64,000 nucleotides of DNA from Cololabis saira (taxonomy: Eukaryota > Chordata > Actinopteri > Beloniformes > Belonidae). The stretch lies in the NCBI RefSeq assembly GCF_033807715.1, contig NC_084591.1, positions 29,352,590 through 29,416,589 of the forward strand, written 5' to 3'. The notes under the pieces were generated by a model. The model had not been told where the DNA came from. It did not search any database and saw only the letters and a list, made by a program, of their open reading frames with translations. Positions 1-12,480 of this stretch are shown piece by piece; the first letter of the stretch is position 1, and the number at the start of each line of letters is the position of its first letter. A program made the position numbers and the translations under genes.

Positions 1-1230
1 ACGGTTCGGGCTGAATTAACTGCCGAAGGAATGGCATAAATTTCGCCAAAATGACACAATTTATTCAAAATGGCCGACTTCCTGTTCGGTTTCGGCCATG
101 GCGCCAAGAGACTTTTCTTTTAGTTGTGAAATGATACAGGTGTGTAGCGATTTTCGTGCATGTACGTCAAACCATATTGTGGGGCTTGAGGCACAAAGTT
201 TTCCGGGGGGCGCTGTTGAGCCATTTTGCCACGCCCATTAATGCAAACCATGAAAGATCAAATTTATCACCAGGCCTGGCTTGCATGCCAAATTTGGTGC
301 CTTTTGGGGAACTATCAAATATGGACCAATCAGATGAAGGGGGGGTCCGCTTGTTGGCGTCTAGCGTCGCCACGGTAACACTTTTGAAAGAGAAAAGTAA
401 TGCGTGTAGTCGCAGGATGGAGACGCACATTTTGATGTATAACACATCTGGGTTCACGATACGGTTCGGGCTGAATTAACTCTCGAAGGAATGGCATATA
501 TTGCTCCGAAATTACGCAATTAATTCAGAATGTTCAAAATGGCCGACTTCCTGTTCGGTTTCGGCCATGGCGCCAAGAGACTTTTCTTTTAGTTGCGACA
601 TGATACAGGAGTGTACCAATTTTCGTTCATGTACGTCAAACCGTATTATGGGGCTTGAGGCGCAAAGTTTTTTCTGTCTGAACCAACCAGATGAAGGGTG
701 GCTGCGCTTTTTGGCGTCTCTCGTCGCCACGGTAACGCTTTTGAAAGAGAAAAGTAATGCTTGTAGTCGCAGGATGGAGACGCACATTTTGATGTATAAC
801 ACACTTGGGTGCACGTTACGGTTCGGGCTGAATTAACTTTCGAAGGAATGGCATAAATTTCGCCAAAATGACACAACTAATTCAAAATGGCCGACTTCCT
901 GTTCGGTTTCGGGCATGACGCCAAGAGACTTTTCTTTCAGTTGCGCCATGATACAGGTGTGTACCAATTTTCATGCATGTACGTCAAACCGCATTCTGGG
1001 GCTTGAGGCACAAAGTTTTCAAGGGGGCGCTGTTGAGCCATTTTGCCACGCCCATTAATGCAAACCATTAAATATCAAATTTTTCGCCAGGCCTGACTTG
1101 CATGCAAAATTTGGTGACTTTTTGGGCACGTTTAGGGGGGCAAAAAGGCCCTCCTTTCGTCAGAAAAATAAAGAAAGAAAAAAAATTCCTACAGATACAA
1201 TAGGGCCTTCGCACTGAAGGTGCTCGGGCC
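1..1230. repeat. Tandem array of three units of a dispersed teleost repeat
   Basis: The phrase ACGGTTCGGGCTGAATTAAC starts at 1, 461 and 818, which defines units of 460 bp, 357 bp and about 410 bp. Shared blocks include the GGCCGACTTCCTGTTCGG segment and the CGCAGGATGGAGACGCACAT segment. The middle unit lacks about 100 bp present in the first (the part with GCGCTGTTGAGCCATTTTGC). The third unit ends in a purine-rich stretch, a GGGCCTTCGCACTGAAGG palindrome-like motif and a TAA-rich tail at about 1230. That tail resembles the 3' end of an abundant fish retroposon, but I cannot assign a family. Short open frames repeat with the units (peptides around NACSRRMETHILMYN). They change frame relative to unit boundaries and have no domain, so I regard them as non-coding. 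Confidence 0.8.
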
Positions 1231-1431
1231 CTAATAATAATATATATATTTTTTTTTTTTTAAAGATGGCTGCATAAAAAAAGGACTAGGCCTATGTTCT
1301 AGGTTGTTGTAGTCCTGTCATGGTCAACTATCATGTTGTCATGTTTGTTATATTTTGTTAATGATTGTGGATTACATTTGGAGAAACATCTACCTTTCTC
1401 ATCACCTGACACATATTGCACATAAATATTG

Positions 1432-2097
1432 TTAAAATTGTTATTGTTAAAATGATTTAAAGACAAGAGAGATGTTTATTGTTTTTATGTTCAATGTCAG
1501 CTGTTACAGCAAAAAGCAGCCAGAGGAATAATTTGTTGCCTCAGAACTACAGGATCTGTTACAAGTCCCCTTTCTGAAAGGGTGTTCAACTCAGGGAGGA
1601 ACAAATATTGTTAAATTGTTATTATTGTTTAAATTATTTAAAGACAAGAGAGATGTTTATTGTTTTTATGTTCAATGTCAGTTGTTACAAAGTTGATGCC
1701 AGTCTTTTATCAGGCACCATCATATTTTTTGTAACGTTTACCTTTTGTATCGGCAGCTTCTTAATAGCAGCAAAAGGCAATGGGGGGTTCATCCCAGCCA
1801 GAGGAATAATTTGTTGCCTCAGAACTACAGGATCTGTTACAAGTCCCCTTTCTGAAAGGGTGTTCAACTCAGGGAGGAACAAATATTGTTCAAAATTGTT
1901 ATTATTGTTTAAATTATTCAAAGGTTTGTGTAAAGAAGACAAGAGATGTTTATTGTTATTATATTTTTGTTCAGCTGTTGCAAAGTTAAAGTAATAAGTG
2001 CAATAAATTTTATATTGGAAAAAAATCGTGAGAGAATCGTGATCTCAATTCTAAGCAAAAAAATCGTGATTCTCATTTTGTCCAGAATCGTGCAGCC
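1432..2097 (+). mobile_element. hAT-type transposon remnant with internal duplication
   Basis: The right end reads ATCGTGCAGCCCTA preceded by runs of AATCGTGA/TCACGATT, which is typical of hAT elements whose termini start TAGGGCTGCACGAT. No matching left end is visible, so the copy is 5'-truncated. A block of about 93 bp beginning CAGCCAGAGGAATAATTTG occurs at 1517-1610 and again at 1795-1888, nearly identical. A second block (AGACAAGAGAGATGTTTATT) recurs at 1461, 1642 and, shortened, at about 1937. The plus-strand peptide TSPLSERVFNSG within 1797-1880 resembles the conserved SERVFS core of the hAT C-terminal dimerisation region, so this is probably the broken 3' end of a transposase gene. 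Confidence 0.6.
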
Positions 2098-3394
2098 CTA
2101 CCTCTATGTGCCTACTCGCAGATAACCTGGGAGACCAGAAGGACAATGGAGATGAAGCTAATTTTGGCGATGTCCCACTTTCCTGAGCTGTAGCCTAGAA
2201 TATTGGGTTAAACATCCTGTGACATGACGAGGGAAGCTTTGATGTGGAGAAATATTTCTCTCAGAAGTATTTAAAAAGCAGCCTAAACAATATCGCTTTC
2301 TTTTTTCTTTCATAATAAAATGTTCTTTTGGAGTGATCAGCTCCAACAGCAGCTGTTGCTCATCTCCTCCTCCTCATTTATACAAATACTACAAGGTTTT
2401 TTTTCTGATGGATAGTAAGATTCAACATACATCAATGTCTGCCAACCATTTCCTGGAAAGTTTTGGATCTCCAGCGCTCAATATCTGCACAGCACATACT
2501 ACATTCTATTTAAAACGTAATTGAAGTTATTTTTTTTTACGATATCTGCTAATATACTGTATTAGCCACAGCTTTAGCAAGTAAAGAGCTGCTGCCTTTA
2601 GCTACAGTTAGAGCTTTAGAAAACGGGCACGAAAATGTCAGTAAATATGCTAATTGAAGCATAACAATACTGCTAACTTGTAAATGAAAACGACAGCTTT
2701 AAAGCAGCTACTGATCATTTCTTTAATGACTGAAATCAAGGAGATAAGACACTGAAGATCCATGATAAGACACTAATGTAATGCCAAGTTTAATAACTCC
2801 TGCTAAATTACATCACATCAAAAGCCCAAAACATGCAGATGTACTGCTGAATCAAAAGGCACTGAAATATTTCTACAAGTTTACTTAAAGCAAATTTTTC
2901 CCAGCAGAACATCGAATTAAAGTCTGCAGCTGAATTCCTTCTGGTACAAGTCTTTGTCTGTTATTTTCTGTCATCCTACATTTGCATCCATTTCTTTTTT
3001 AAGTACGATCTCTCATGAGACAACATGAAAGTGACTTTCAGGTATTAAAGTGTGGCAGTAGCAATAAAGGCTTTTTTCCCCTTTCCTCCCTTGAGCGTGC
3101 ACATTGATGAGCGTGTAGACAGCTTGATGCTCTCCCCTTCTCTACTTAACAATTGTGAATTCTGATGAGGCTTGGTTTTATGTGGTCACTGAGGGATCAG
3201 CCGGCAAACTGTTAAAGCAAATGACCAATGCGTCATTGCTAGAAGAAAAAAAAAACATGAGAAGATGTGTGAGAGAAAAGACTAAAGAATACCTGTGAAT
3301 TTAAGCACTTAATTGCATCTTGAAGTCTAGTTTGCATAGACGATGCACTGAATATGCTGTAGAATCCAAACAGGATGTGGTTACATTTTCTCTG
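2098..3394. other. No feature seen (AT-rich non-coding)
   Basis: No convincing exon, RNA gene or repeat was seen. Open frames here are short and lack domains. Confidence 0.5.
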
Positions 3395-3418
3395 CATATT
3401 GTTACATGTAACAATATG
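3395..3418. repeat. Perfect 24-bp palindrome
   Basis: The sequence CATATTGTTACA followed directly by its reverse complement TGTAACAATATG gives a 24-bp perfect palindrome in AT-rich DNA. It has no known function. Confidence 0.8.
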
Positions 3419-3439
3419 TTATACAATATTCTTTTAATT

Positions 3440-3675
3440 TTTTTTAATGATGTTCGTGATTATGTTTTAATGTCCATATAGGGGATGGGGATGGGGGGGG
3501 GTATATGTGTGCTGTGTGGGTATTAAAGTGAGGATGTGTGTAGAAAAATGAGTGTGTGTTTTTAACCATGGCTGTGAGTTTTTCTTTGTTAAATGTTGAT
3601 TTTATTACGTAAAGCACTTTGCGTTACTCGTGTATGAAAAGTGCTATATAAATAAAGTTTGATTTGATTGGATTA
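3440..3675 (+). mobile_element. 3' tail of a LINE-type retrotransposon
   Basis: The segment ends with AAGCACTTTGCGTTACTC, then GTGCTATATAAATAAAG and a TTTGATTTGATTGGAT simple tail. This arrangement is shared by the 3' ends of many fish LINEs of the L2/CR1 type. No reverse-transcriptase frame remains upstream, so this is a strongly 5'-truncated copy. Family assignment is by motif memory only. Confidence 0.55.
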
Positions 3676-5802
3676 CATGCAGTACATAGTTACATGTATG
3701 ATCCCTACAGAAAGAGTTGTTGTGAAGAGACTTAAATACCTCTATGTGATATATTTTTGTAGGTGTTTTATGTTGAAAGCATTCAGACAGAACAACCCAG
3801 AGAGCTGAACACAAACCATAACCACTGAAATATATAGCTTATTCAATCAAGACGTACGTGCACAAAACAAATATATAAATCAGAACATTAGGTTCAAGGT
3901 TGATGAGCGTCACATTTACTTAGCCACATACGGTTAGACAGAGGTGAGAAAAGAGAAATTCATATTCAGTGGAGAACCAATCTTGGCAGGCATGTGCTAC
4001 GTATGTTGAGAGGCTTCCAGTGAGGCTAGGGGTTGTACTGATGAGTTGGTCCAAAAAAAGATGCGTGTGGGTGCAGGATTGAAGTCCTAAGGGAATTCTC
4101 TGTCTAAAGCAGCGATATGGGGCTCAGACAGCGGATTAGTGTTTCTGCTCCATAATCAATTTGCTGTCTGGATCCCACTGCACATAACCCTAAACATCCA
4201 CTTTGTCGCTTGATCCTCTGAAATCTCTCTTCACTTTCTCTTTATTTCTCTACAACAGTTTGGATCCGTGCTTTTGTTGGATTCATTTCTAATCAGAAAA
4301 CGCTGATCTCTGTCGCTCAAAAAATACACACCTTTTCCAGAATATATATTTGTTGTTTCTTTTCTCCTACTATACTCCTGGTGTTCACTTTTCCTTGCAT
4401 TTCACTCCAAAGTGTGTTGTTCCACACAAAGCTACAGCAGATTCTGCACGGACTGCATTTTTGGGCAATATGAGGTACTTTGGGAGTAATCATATAAGGG
4501 TGAGTGTTTGTGTGAATGCAGAATTCAACCTTGTCTAAGGGCAAGCTATAAGCTGAATCTCACCCTTGGGTCCAAGCTGGCTGCCATCTGCTCCGTAGCG
4601 TAAGGGGTCACAATACACACTCAACAATCAATAACATATTACATGTTGGCACTGTGCACTAGCCCTGGTCATGACTTTCCCTGCTTATTAAGAACAAGGC
4701 ATATTACACTCCAGAGAGAAACTATTGTACATTTCTCACAGGCAGGCAGCACAAAACATCAATAGTAAAAGTAAAATCAACATCTACTACTACAGTATCT
4801 CATAAAGGTAAATTTTCAAAGTGTATTATATAATGTACATATCTACTTGAATATAGCATTCTGTTTTTAAATTTTTTTTTAGAAAATAAGGATCCTCAAG
4901 GATAAGGATAGGACAAATACACTGACATTTACTGAATGTATCTGTGTGCATTTGTGTGTGTGTCTGCGGGGAGCTGGGGGCTTTGAGATAAAAGCCCACT
5001 GAGACAACGAATGGCATAGGCAGAGACAAAAGGTGGTACTATGTATGAGTTTTCCTGCTCTGAGTGCAGAAAGCAGACAGGTTTCAGAGTTGACAGATCA
5101 ATAAGTGTCACTAGCAAGAGCCTAGCGTTAAGACTATTCCTTTCAGACCGACAAAGATAAAGCTGAAATGTGTAGCACAAGATAGATATAAACAAAAAGC
5201 AGCTGAAAAGCAACAATGCTATAATGCAGACTCTACAGCTGGCTCATGCACACCTGGAACAGTACCAAGCCAGGTTTGAGATAGCTGAAATGCAAAAAAA
5301 AAAAAAGATTTTGTATAAGAGAATAGCGCTTGACCCACTGATGACAAAGCAGCTCATCTCAACACAACGGCACACAGATTGAGCGCACACGGCTAGACAC
5401 CCAGGCTGTCAGCCAGTGTTTTGCAGAGCTTTCATCGGATCATGGAGACTGCCACCTCTACTGCACTGATGTGACTTGCAAGTAATGGAATATGTTTGGA
5501 GGCACAGCAGACCTGATGTGTCTGAAGTGAGTTTGTCAGATGTTGGAAGGAGGAACTGGGAGGTGGACGTGTCAGGAGAAAAGGAAGAAAGAAAAGCACC
5601 ACGGAAGTGTGTGCTTAGGTGGGTGTTTTTAATACAAGATGAATAGCAGTCAATCTCATGGTGGGTGATGCCACAAGATCCCGAGGAAGAGCCACTGCAC
5701 AGTCCTCAGTGGCAGGCAGGTGAACTCTCTTACTATAAAAAGGTGAGTATGAATCATGCTGGCAGTCTTACCTTGGCCTGACTTCAACGTTGTGCTGAAA
5801 GC

Positions 5803-5804
<2 letters not shown>
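3676..5804. other. No feature seen
   Basis: Non-coding sequence with no supported gene. Small T-runs and TG-rich patches occur around 4870-4965. Confidence 0.5.
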
Positions 5805-5805
<1 letters not shown>

Positions 5806-5840
<35 letters not shown>

Positions 5841-5864
5841 AGAGAGAAGAGAGAGAGAGAGAGA
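5806..5864 (+). repeat. (GA)n microsatellite
   Basis: About 59 bp of GA repeat with three single-base interruptions (AGAAGAG). Confidence 0.95.
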
Positions 5865-6387
5865 AACATTTAAAATCTTTGCACAGGTGTTATATCAGGA
5901 TAAAAAGGTAAACAGTATAATTCACATTAACACTGGTTCACAGCTGGTGCGGCTCTAAATCCAGTCAATTATTTTTCCACTTTCATCCACCAGTTGTGGA
6001 CATGAATATTCATGACATTTTAAAGGAACAAACTTGAGTAGAGCACCAGGTGAGCAGCAAAGATTATTCATGGTCAGCTTTGTGGTGAAATTCTCATTGG
6101 GACTTTTCAACGTGGTGGCTAACCTTTGTTTAATGTCTGTATAAAGCAAACATTATAAAATAAATGTATACTTGTGTGCTAAATAAAAAAATGAAAGAAA
6201 CTTTCTCTAATACTAGACAGTGCAAAACAATTAAAACAAAAGCTTACCAGTAATGTCAAGCTTGACTGTCTATATCAGCCTTTCTCAAACTTTTTTCAGT
6301 CATGACACCTTTCAAAAGTGAATAAAATCTCACGACACCCCAGAGTAAAATATAATTAAAAACCACACTGCATCGCTGTAAATGCAT

Positions 6388-6460
6388 ATGGCGCGCACGT
6401 ACGGCGTACCCTATGCCGTAGGCTACGCGTCAATTTAACGCGGAACCATAATTCAGGCCG
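6388..6460 (-). repeat. One arm of a GC-rich hairpin repeat (TATGGTTCCGCG type)
   Basis: On the minus strand this reads CCTGAATTATGGTTCCGCG, then a CGTAGCCTACGGCATAGGG core. The same module forms the complete hairpin at 22119-22262, and its terminus recurs at 22910-22942. It interrupts the pogo-like transposase frame right after the peptide QPLDVGVNR. Confidence 0.75.
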
Positions 6461-6905
6461 GTTCACACCGACATCCAGCGGTTGGAGTTCCTTCGTCAGA
6501 CCTCCCGGAATAACAGCAAGCGCAGCGATCATATTTTTCACTTCTTTTTTTACATTGTCTGTGAGATGGGCGCGCATAGAGTCACAGATCAACAGCGATG
6601 GTGATGTGTGGAAAAAACCACCGGGTCGCCTTACATAGACCTGGCTCAACCACTCATCATCATCCCTTCATCCATCCAGCCTTTTCATCTGCCTTTATAA
6701 TGACTCCGGCTGGAAATGTCTCTTTAGGCAAAGTCTTTCTTTTAAAAATCATCATAGTTTCTGTCCATCAGCGTGCAGGCAAGCACAACAGTGAACGATG
6801 ACTTCTCATCGTCACCGTGCTGGTCCCCTTCCTCTCCACCGTGTGGTTCACCAGGATATCAAAAGTCAGCTGGCCTCTAATGATGATGGTCTCTAACACG
6901 TCCGT
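6461..6905 (-). pseudogene. pogo/Tigger-like DDE transposase fragment
   Basis: The minus-strand translation contains RRPGGFFHTSPSLLICDSMR, then AHLTDNVKKEVK and LAVIPGGLTKELQPLDVGVN. This is the D-to-D part of the DDE_1 nuclease core seen in pogo/Tigger and CENP-B-derived transposases, where the conserved D lies in WDSFRAHL-like context and the next in QPLDV. Upstream (towards 6900) the peptide HADGQKL and flanking residues look like the earlier part of the same domain, but stop codons interrupt it. Downstream the frame runs into the hairpin arm at 6460, so the C-terminus is missing. Near 7046-7068 the minus strand reads ATACCATATTTTGACGACCA, which is like the ends of fish pogo-type elements. 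It is a dead fragment with no host role visible. Confidence 0.75.
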
Positions 6906-7069
6906 AAATCACGGGTGATTCACGCTCCCCCGTCCCCCTTTAACTTCTCATGGTGGCTTCAATTACGTCCGCCTTACCATAATACAATGGGCGCATTGCG
7001 TCATTGGGCGCGCGGCACATTTAAAAAAAGACGCTTGTCTGCGCCTAATGGTCGTCAAAATATGGTATC

Positions 7070-7104
<35 letters not shown>

Positions 7105-7118
7105 TTCATTCATTCATT
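7070..7118 (+). repeat. (TTTA)n then (TTCA)n microsatellite
   Basis: About 35 bp of TTTA repeat passes directly into four TTCA units. Confidence 0.95.
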
Positions 7119-7261
7119 GGCAAAAATAATGTATTTATGTATGCATTCATATATTTATATATGAAATGTCAGAATAGGTAATTTTTTGACGACACCCCTA
7201 AAGCAGTCAGAGGACACCCCAGGGTGCCGCGACACCCCTGTTGAGAAAGGCTGGTCTATAT

Positions 7262-7789
7262 AAATCTGTTTAACGCACGAGCACAATGTGCATTCAGTAC
7301 AAGGTTTGATTTTATTTGTCTTTTGTAGGCTGAATGTCAATAAAGTATTTATTGCCAAAACAGATTTTTTTTTTGGCAGAGAGACATTTTTTTATTTCTG
7401 AGGTGTTTTATATGAGAATGTAAAATGTGTAAACAGTTGCAAAGTTTACTGCAGAAGAGGCAGCTGCTGAACTTCCTGAAATGACTTGTAGCACTTGTAG
7501 TTTTTCTTTTATTATTTATGTAAATCAACATCTAATTAGAATACATAATGTTTGGTTTTGTACACCACCAACCAAGTATGAGCATCAGCCTGAAACTCTA
7601 CCATTTCTGACCAACTAACAACTCAGAACAGACAGGATATTTGACAACCAGATACCTGCTCCAGGAAGAGTAACTAGATAACAGTATCATAGGGCATTGG
7701 CTCCTTGGCTCACCACTCACATTGTCCTAAATAGATTCAAAAATCTGTTATATTAGTGTACAAAACTAGCACTCTGTGACTTGGTGTCA
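7262..7789. other. No feature seen
   Basis: AT-rich sequence without a supported gene or recognisable repeat. Confidence 0.5.
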
Positions 7790-8745
7790 ATGAATGGTGA
7801 AATGAATAATATGAGGAGAATCTCAATCCCACTGACGAGACCACTCTAGTGGAGGCTGTCTGTGGACTCTGGGATGGGTTTGCCCATTACTGGTACGGAG
7901 ATTGCCGATGTAGTATAAAGGTCTGCAGTGCCAGAGCTATGGGGGTGGATGAGATACGCCCCGAGTTCTTCAAGGCTCTCGATGTTGTGGCTGTTTTTTT
8001 TTTGGTAGATATGCCTCTGCATAATCCTGATACTAGCTCTCCTGCACAGGGTGCATTCCAATTATAAGGGAATTACACTCCTGAACCTTCAGCTATTTAG
8101 TCTTGCTCAGATCCTGGAGGGGAAATGGGAGTTTTCCCAACCAGTCCACATGTGCCTTGTAGACTCAGAGAAGGCATTTAACCGTGTCGCTCTGGGTACT
8201 TGTGCTATGTGGGTGCTTCAAAAGTATGAGGCATTGGGTCTGTTGCTACAGGCTATTCATTCCCTATATAAACAGCATGAATTTAGGTTTGGCTTGCCAA
8301 AGGATTCCATCCCTGCTCTTTGCAACAACGTGGTCCTGTTGACTTCTGTTGAGGTTTGTCGCCAAGTTCAAGGAAGAGAATTAGCACCTCCCCATCTGAG
8401 ACCATGATTCTCAGTCTGAAAAAGGTGAAATGGCCTCTCTGGGGTGTGATTGGGGTGCTGCTTCAAGTGGAGGAGTTTTAAGTATTTCAGGGTCTTGTTC
8501 ACAAGTGAGGGAGGAATGGAACAGGAGATTTTCAGGTGACTGGTGCAACATCTGCAGCAATGCCAACCCTGAACGGGTCTGTTGTGGTGAAAAGGGTGCC
8601 GAGACAAAAGGCCAGGCTTTCTGTTGGCTGGTAGATCTGTGTTTCAAACCTCACCAAACTCTGAATAGTGACCACACGCAGGACATTGCAGATAGAAGTG
8701 GATGGAATTAACTTCTTCTGCAGGGTGGCTGGACTCTACCTAGGG

Positions 8746-8914
8746 CATGGGTTAGCAATCCTGCCCTGCAACAACACATCTGGTTCTAATTAAAGGTTGC
8801 CATTAGCTTATTATCCGGGTGTGCATAACTACTTGTATCACGGTTTGATCAAACAGGGAAACATCTAAAACATGCACGACTAAGGCTCTCTGGGACCAGG
8901 GTTTTTGACCTATG
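8746..8914. mobile_element. hAT-like MITE 1 (first of two in one target site)
   Basis: The element begins CATGGGTTAGCAATCCT and ends with a sequence whose reverse strand begins CATAGGTCAAAAACCCTGG, giving imperfect terminal inverted repeats. It is flanked by ACCTAGGG at 8738-8745 and 8915-8922. Its interior shares ACATCTAAAACATGCA and CTTGTATCACGG with MITE 2, so the two families are related. It has no coding capacity. Confidence 0.75.
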
Positions 8915-8922
8915 ACCTAGGG

Positions 8923-9146
8923 CAGTGTTTCCCAACCCTGGTCCTCGAGGCACACTGTCCCGCATGTTTTAGATGTTTCCCTTCATCATCACTCCTGATT
9001 CTAATTAATGGTCCTAATTAGCTTGTCATCAAGGTCTGCACAATTCAGTTGATGACACAGCCACTTGTATCACGGTGTGTTGAAGCAGGGTAACATCTAA
9101 AACATGCAGGCCAGTGTGCCTCAAGGACCAGGGTTGGGAAACACTG
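8923..9146. mobile_element. hAT-like MITE 2 (224 bp) with 8-bp target duplication
   Basis: Termini are CAGTGTTTCCCAACCCTGGT and its near-perfect inverted copy ACCAGGGTTGGGAAACACTG. The flanks are ACCTAGGG at 8915-8922 and 9147-9154. The flanking Rex3 sequence continues smoothly when the insert is removed. This is a widespread non-autonomous hAT type in fish. Confidence 0.9.
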
Positions 9147-9510
9147 ACCTAGGGTGATGTGGTGAGAAGTTTAATCATCTGGAAAAGACCTGGAGTAGAG
9201 TCACCACATCGAGAGGAGCCAGGTGAGGTTGTTTGTGCATCTGGTGAGGATGCCTGCTGGATGCCTCCCTTGGGAGATGTTTTAAGCATTGTCTAACCAT
9301 GGCAGACCCAGGGCATGCTGGATCATTTACTGTATTATATCTATCAGCTGGCCTGGGAACACTTTGGTGTTCCCCCGGAAGAGCTGCAGGAACTGACTGG
9401 AGAGAGGAAGGTCAGGAACTCCCTGATTAGGCTGCTGCCTCCGCGGCCCAAAGTTAAATAAGGAGAAGTTAAGTGATGGATGGGTCAATGGATGGATGGA
9501 TAATTGGTAC

Positions 9511-11284
<1,774 letters not shown>

Positions 11285-11514
11285 TCATATAAGGCATTTG
11301 CATAAAATCCTGTGTAGTAATGCCCCATATGTTTAGAGTGTGCCTTCAGCCATAGTATTCAATAATTATTCACAAATATTTTAGATGGAAAAGGAAAAGT
11401 ATGTAGTAACTATTACTTGTTCAATGGCATGCCAATTTACATTTTTTCCAATTCCTATATAGTCATCGCTAAACTTTTTAACACACTGAATTTTTATGCA
11501 AATGCCTTATATGA
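11285..11514. repeat. 230-bp unit bounded by perfect 23-bp inverted repeats
   Basis: The left arm starts TCATATAAGGCATTTGCATA (11285-11307) and the right arm (11492-11514) is its exact reverse complement over 23 bp, with 184 bp between. Each arm contains the octamer ATGCAAAT. It could be a small MITE, but I cannot define a clear target duplication. Confidence 0.7.
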
Positions 11515-11879
11515 CACGTTAAATGAAACTGTGGGGACAGAGAAATATTTGATATTGACTCTGCACAAACAGATGAACTCTTAATACACCGTTTTACAAA
11601 AAAAAAAGTAGAAATGTACTGGAAAAGTACTGCAATCATTAATGTTTCAGCTGCCAAGTTATTCAACCCTTACTGATGTAGTGGGTAGGTAATTCCTTGA
11701 ACAGACATTTCAAAGACATATCCTGTGTTCTTGGAAAAGTGGTTCTTTCTCAGAAAGGTAAAATTATTGGTCTTTATCACACAAACAAAAACAACAGAAG
11801 TGATTACTGAAGGTACTGAAGTTAAATGGCGTAAAGTCTTAAGAAAACCACTCATCGGGAAGACTGTTTTAAATAAATA
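11515..11879. other. No feature seen
   Basis: AT-rich spacer with no supported gene. Confidence 0.45.
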
Positions 11880-12480
11880 AATACATATGTTGTAAAGTAT
11901 AAAAATTGGACTCAGAGCAATGGAAAAGGTTTGTGTGGTCTGATGATGAGTCCAGATTTGTTCTTTTCCTGAAATATCAGCAGGAAGGAAGATGAAGTGA
12001 TACACCCACCATGTCTACTGCATCACACTTATGCCCGTGGGTGCAGTATTATCATCTGGGATTGATTCAGCAACATTATCTTGGCAAAAAATGAGTTCAG
12101 CTGACTACCTGAATACCCTGAAGGACACGATTGTTTTTATTTATTCTTTTTTTTTTTTTTTTTTTTACAATCAATAGGTTTATTTTTATTGTTTTATTTT
12201 TTTGCTGATGGCATAAGCATATTCCAAAATGACAATGCCAGGATTAATCATACTCAGATTGTGGAATAGTGGTTCAGGGAGCATGAAACACCATTTTCCA
12301 CACATGGATTTACACATGGATTGGCCACCAGAGTGTCCAGTCCTCAACCCCGTTGTGAATCTTGGGGATGTGCAGGCGGAAACTTTGTGCAGTGGTCCAA
12401 CTAACCTTCAACGTCTTGGAAAAATTGTATGTAGCTCTGGATTGAAATAGATGTTGCAACGTTGAAAATGTTTATTTGAA
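11880..12480 (+). pseudogene. Tc1-like transposase relic
   Basis: Plus-strand pieces match the order of a Tc1 DD34E transposase. A SDDESRFVLF peptide near 11940-11975 corresponds to the first aspartate region (WSDESRF). FQNDNARINHTQIV near 12223-12265 corresponds to the FQQDNAP region with the second aspartate. MDWPPECPVLNPVVNLGDV near 12315-12370 corresponds to the [17 protein letters not shown] region, with the expected catalytic E apparently replaced. Stops, frameshifts and a T-rich insertion (12140-12165) break the frame. It is a different Tc1 family from the one at 56853-58430. Confidence 0.7.

Larger units (their letters stand above)
6276..7253. mobile_element. hAT-like element with 8-bp target duplication, containing nested transposons
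   Basis: The termini are inverted: CAGCCTTTCTCAAAC at the left, and GTTGAGAAAGGCTG at the right, which reads CAGCCTTTCTCAAC on the other strand. Both ends are flanked by GTCTATAT (6268-6275 and 7254-7261). Eight-bp duplications and CA-starting termini with TTCTCAA are characteristic of hAT transposons. Further inside, GACACC-type motifs recur near both ends. The interior does not encode a hAT transposase. It holds a pogo-like transposase fragment and a GC-rich hairpin arm, so the structure is nested. The element lies about 10 kb downstream of trim44. Confidence 0.75.
7790..9510 (+). mobile_element. Decayed Rex3-like (RTE clade) LINE
   Basis: Plus-strand translation gives a chain of reverse-transcriptase pieces: MGVDEIRPEFFKALDVV near 7938, HSNYKGITLLNL near 8053, then WEFSQPVHMCLVDSEKAFNR at about 8130-8180. 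The VDSEKAFNR segment corresponds to the first catalytic-aspartate motif of the RT. The C-terminal part follows: WEHFGVPPEELQELTGE and RLLPP near 9350-9450. The 3' end is a short GGATGGATGG-type tail at about 9475-9505, as in Rex3. The 5' part is missing, and there are stops, frameshifts and an internal deletion around 7990-8050. Two hAT MITEs interrupt it at 8746-9146. It is non-functional. Confidence 0.8.

Noticed and set aside
156..836. Paired 107- and 111-codon frames with matching C-terminal halves
   Set aside because: The similarity follows from the tandem DNA repeat. There is no domain, and both strands are equally open.
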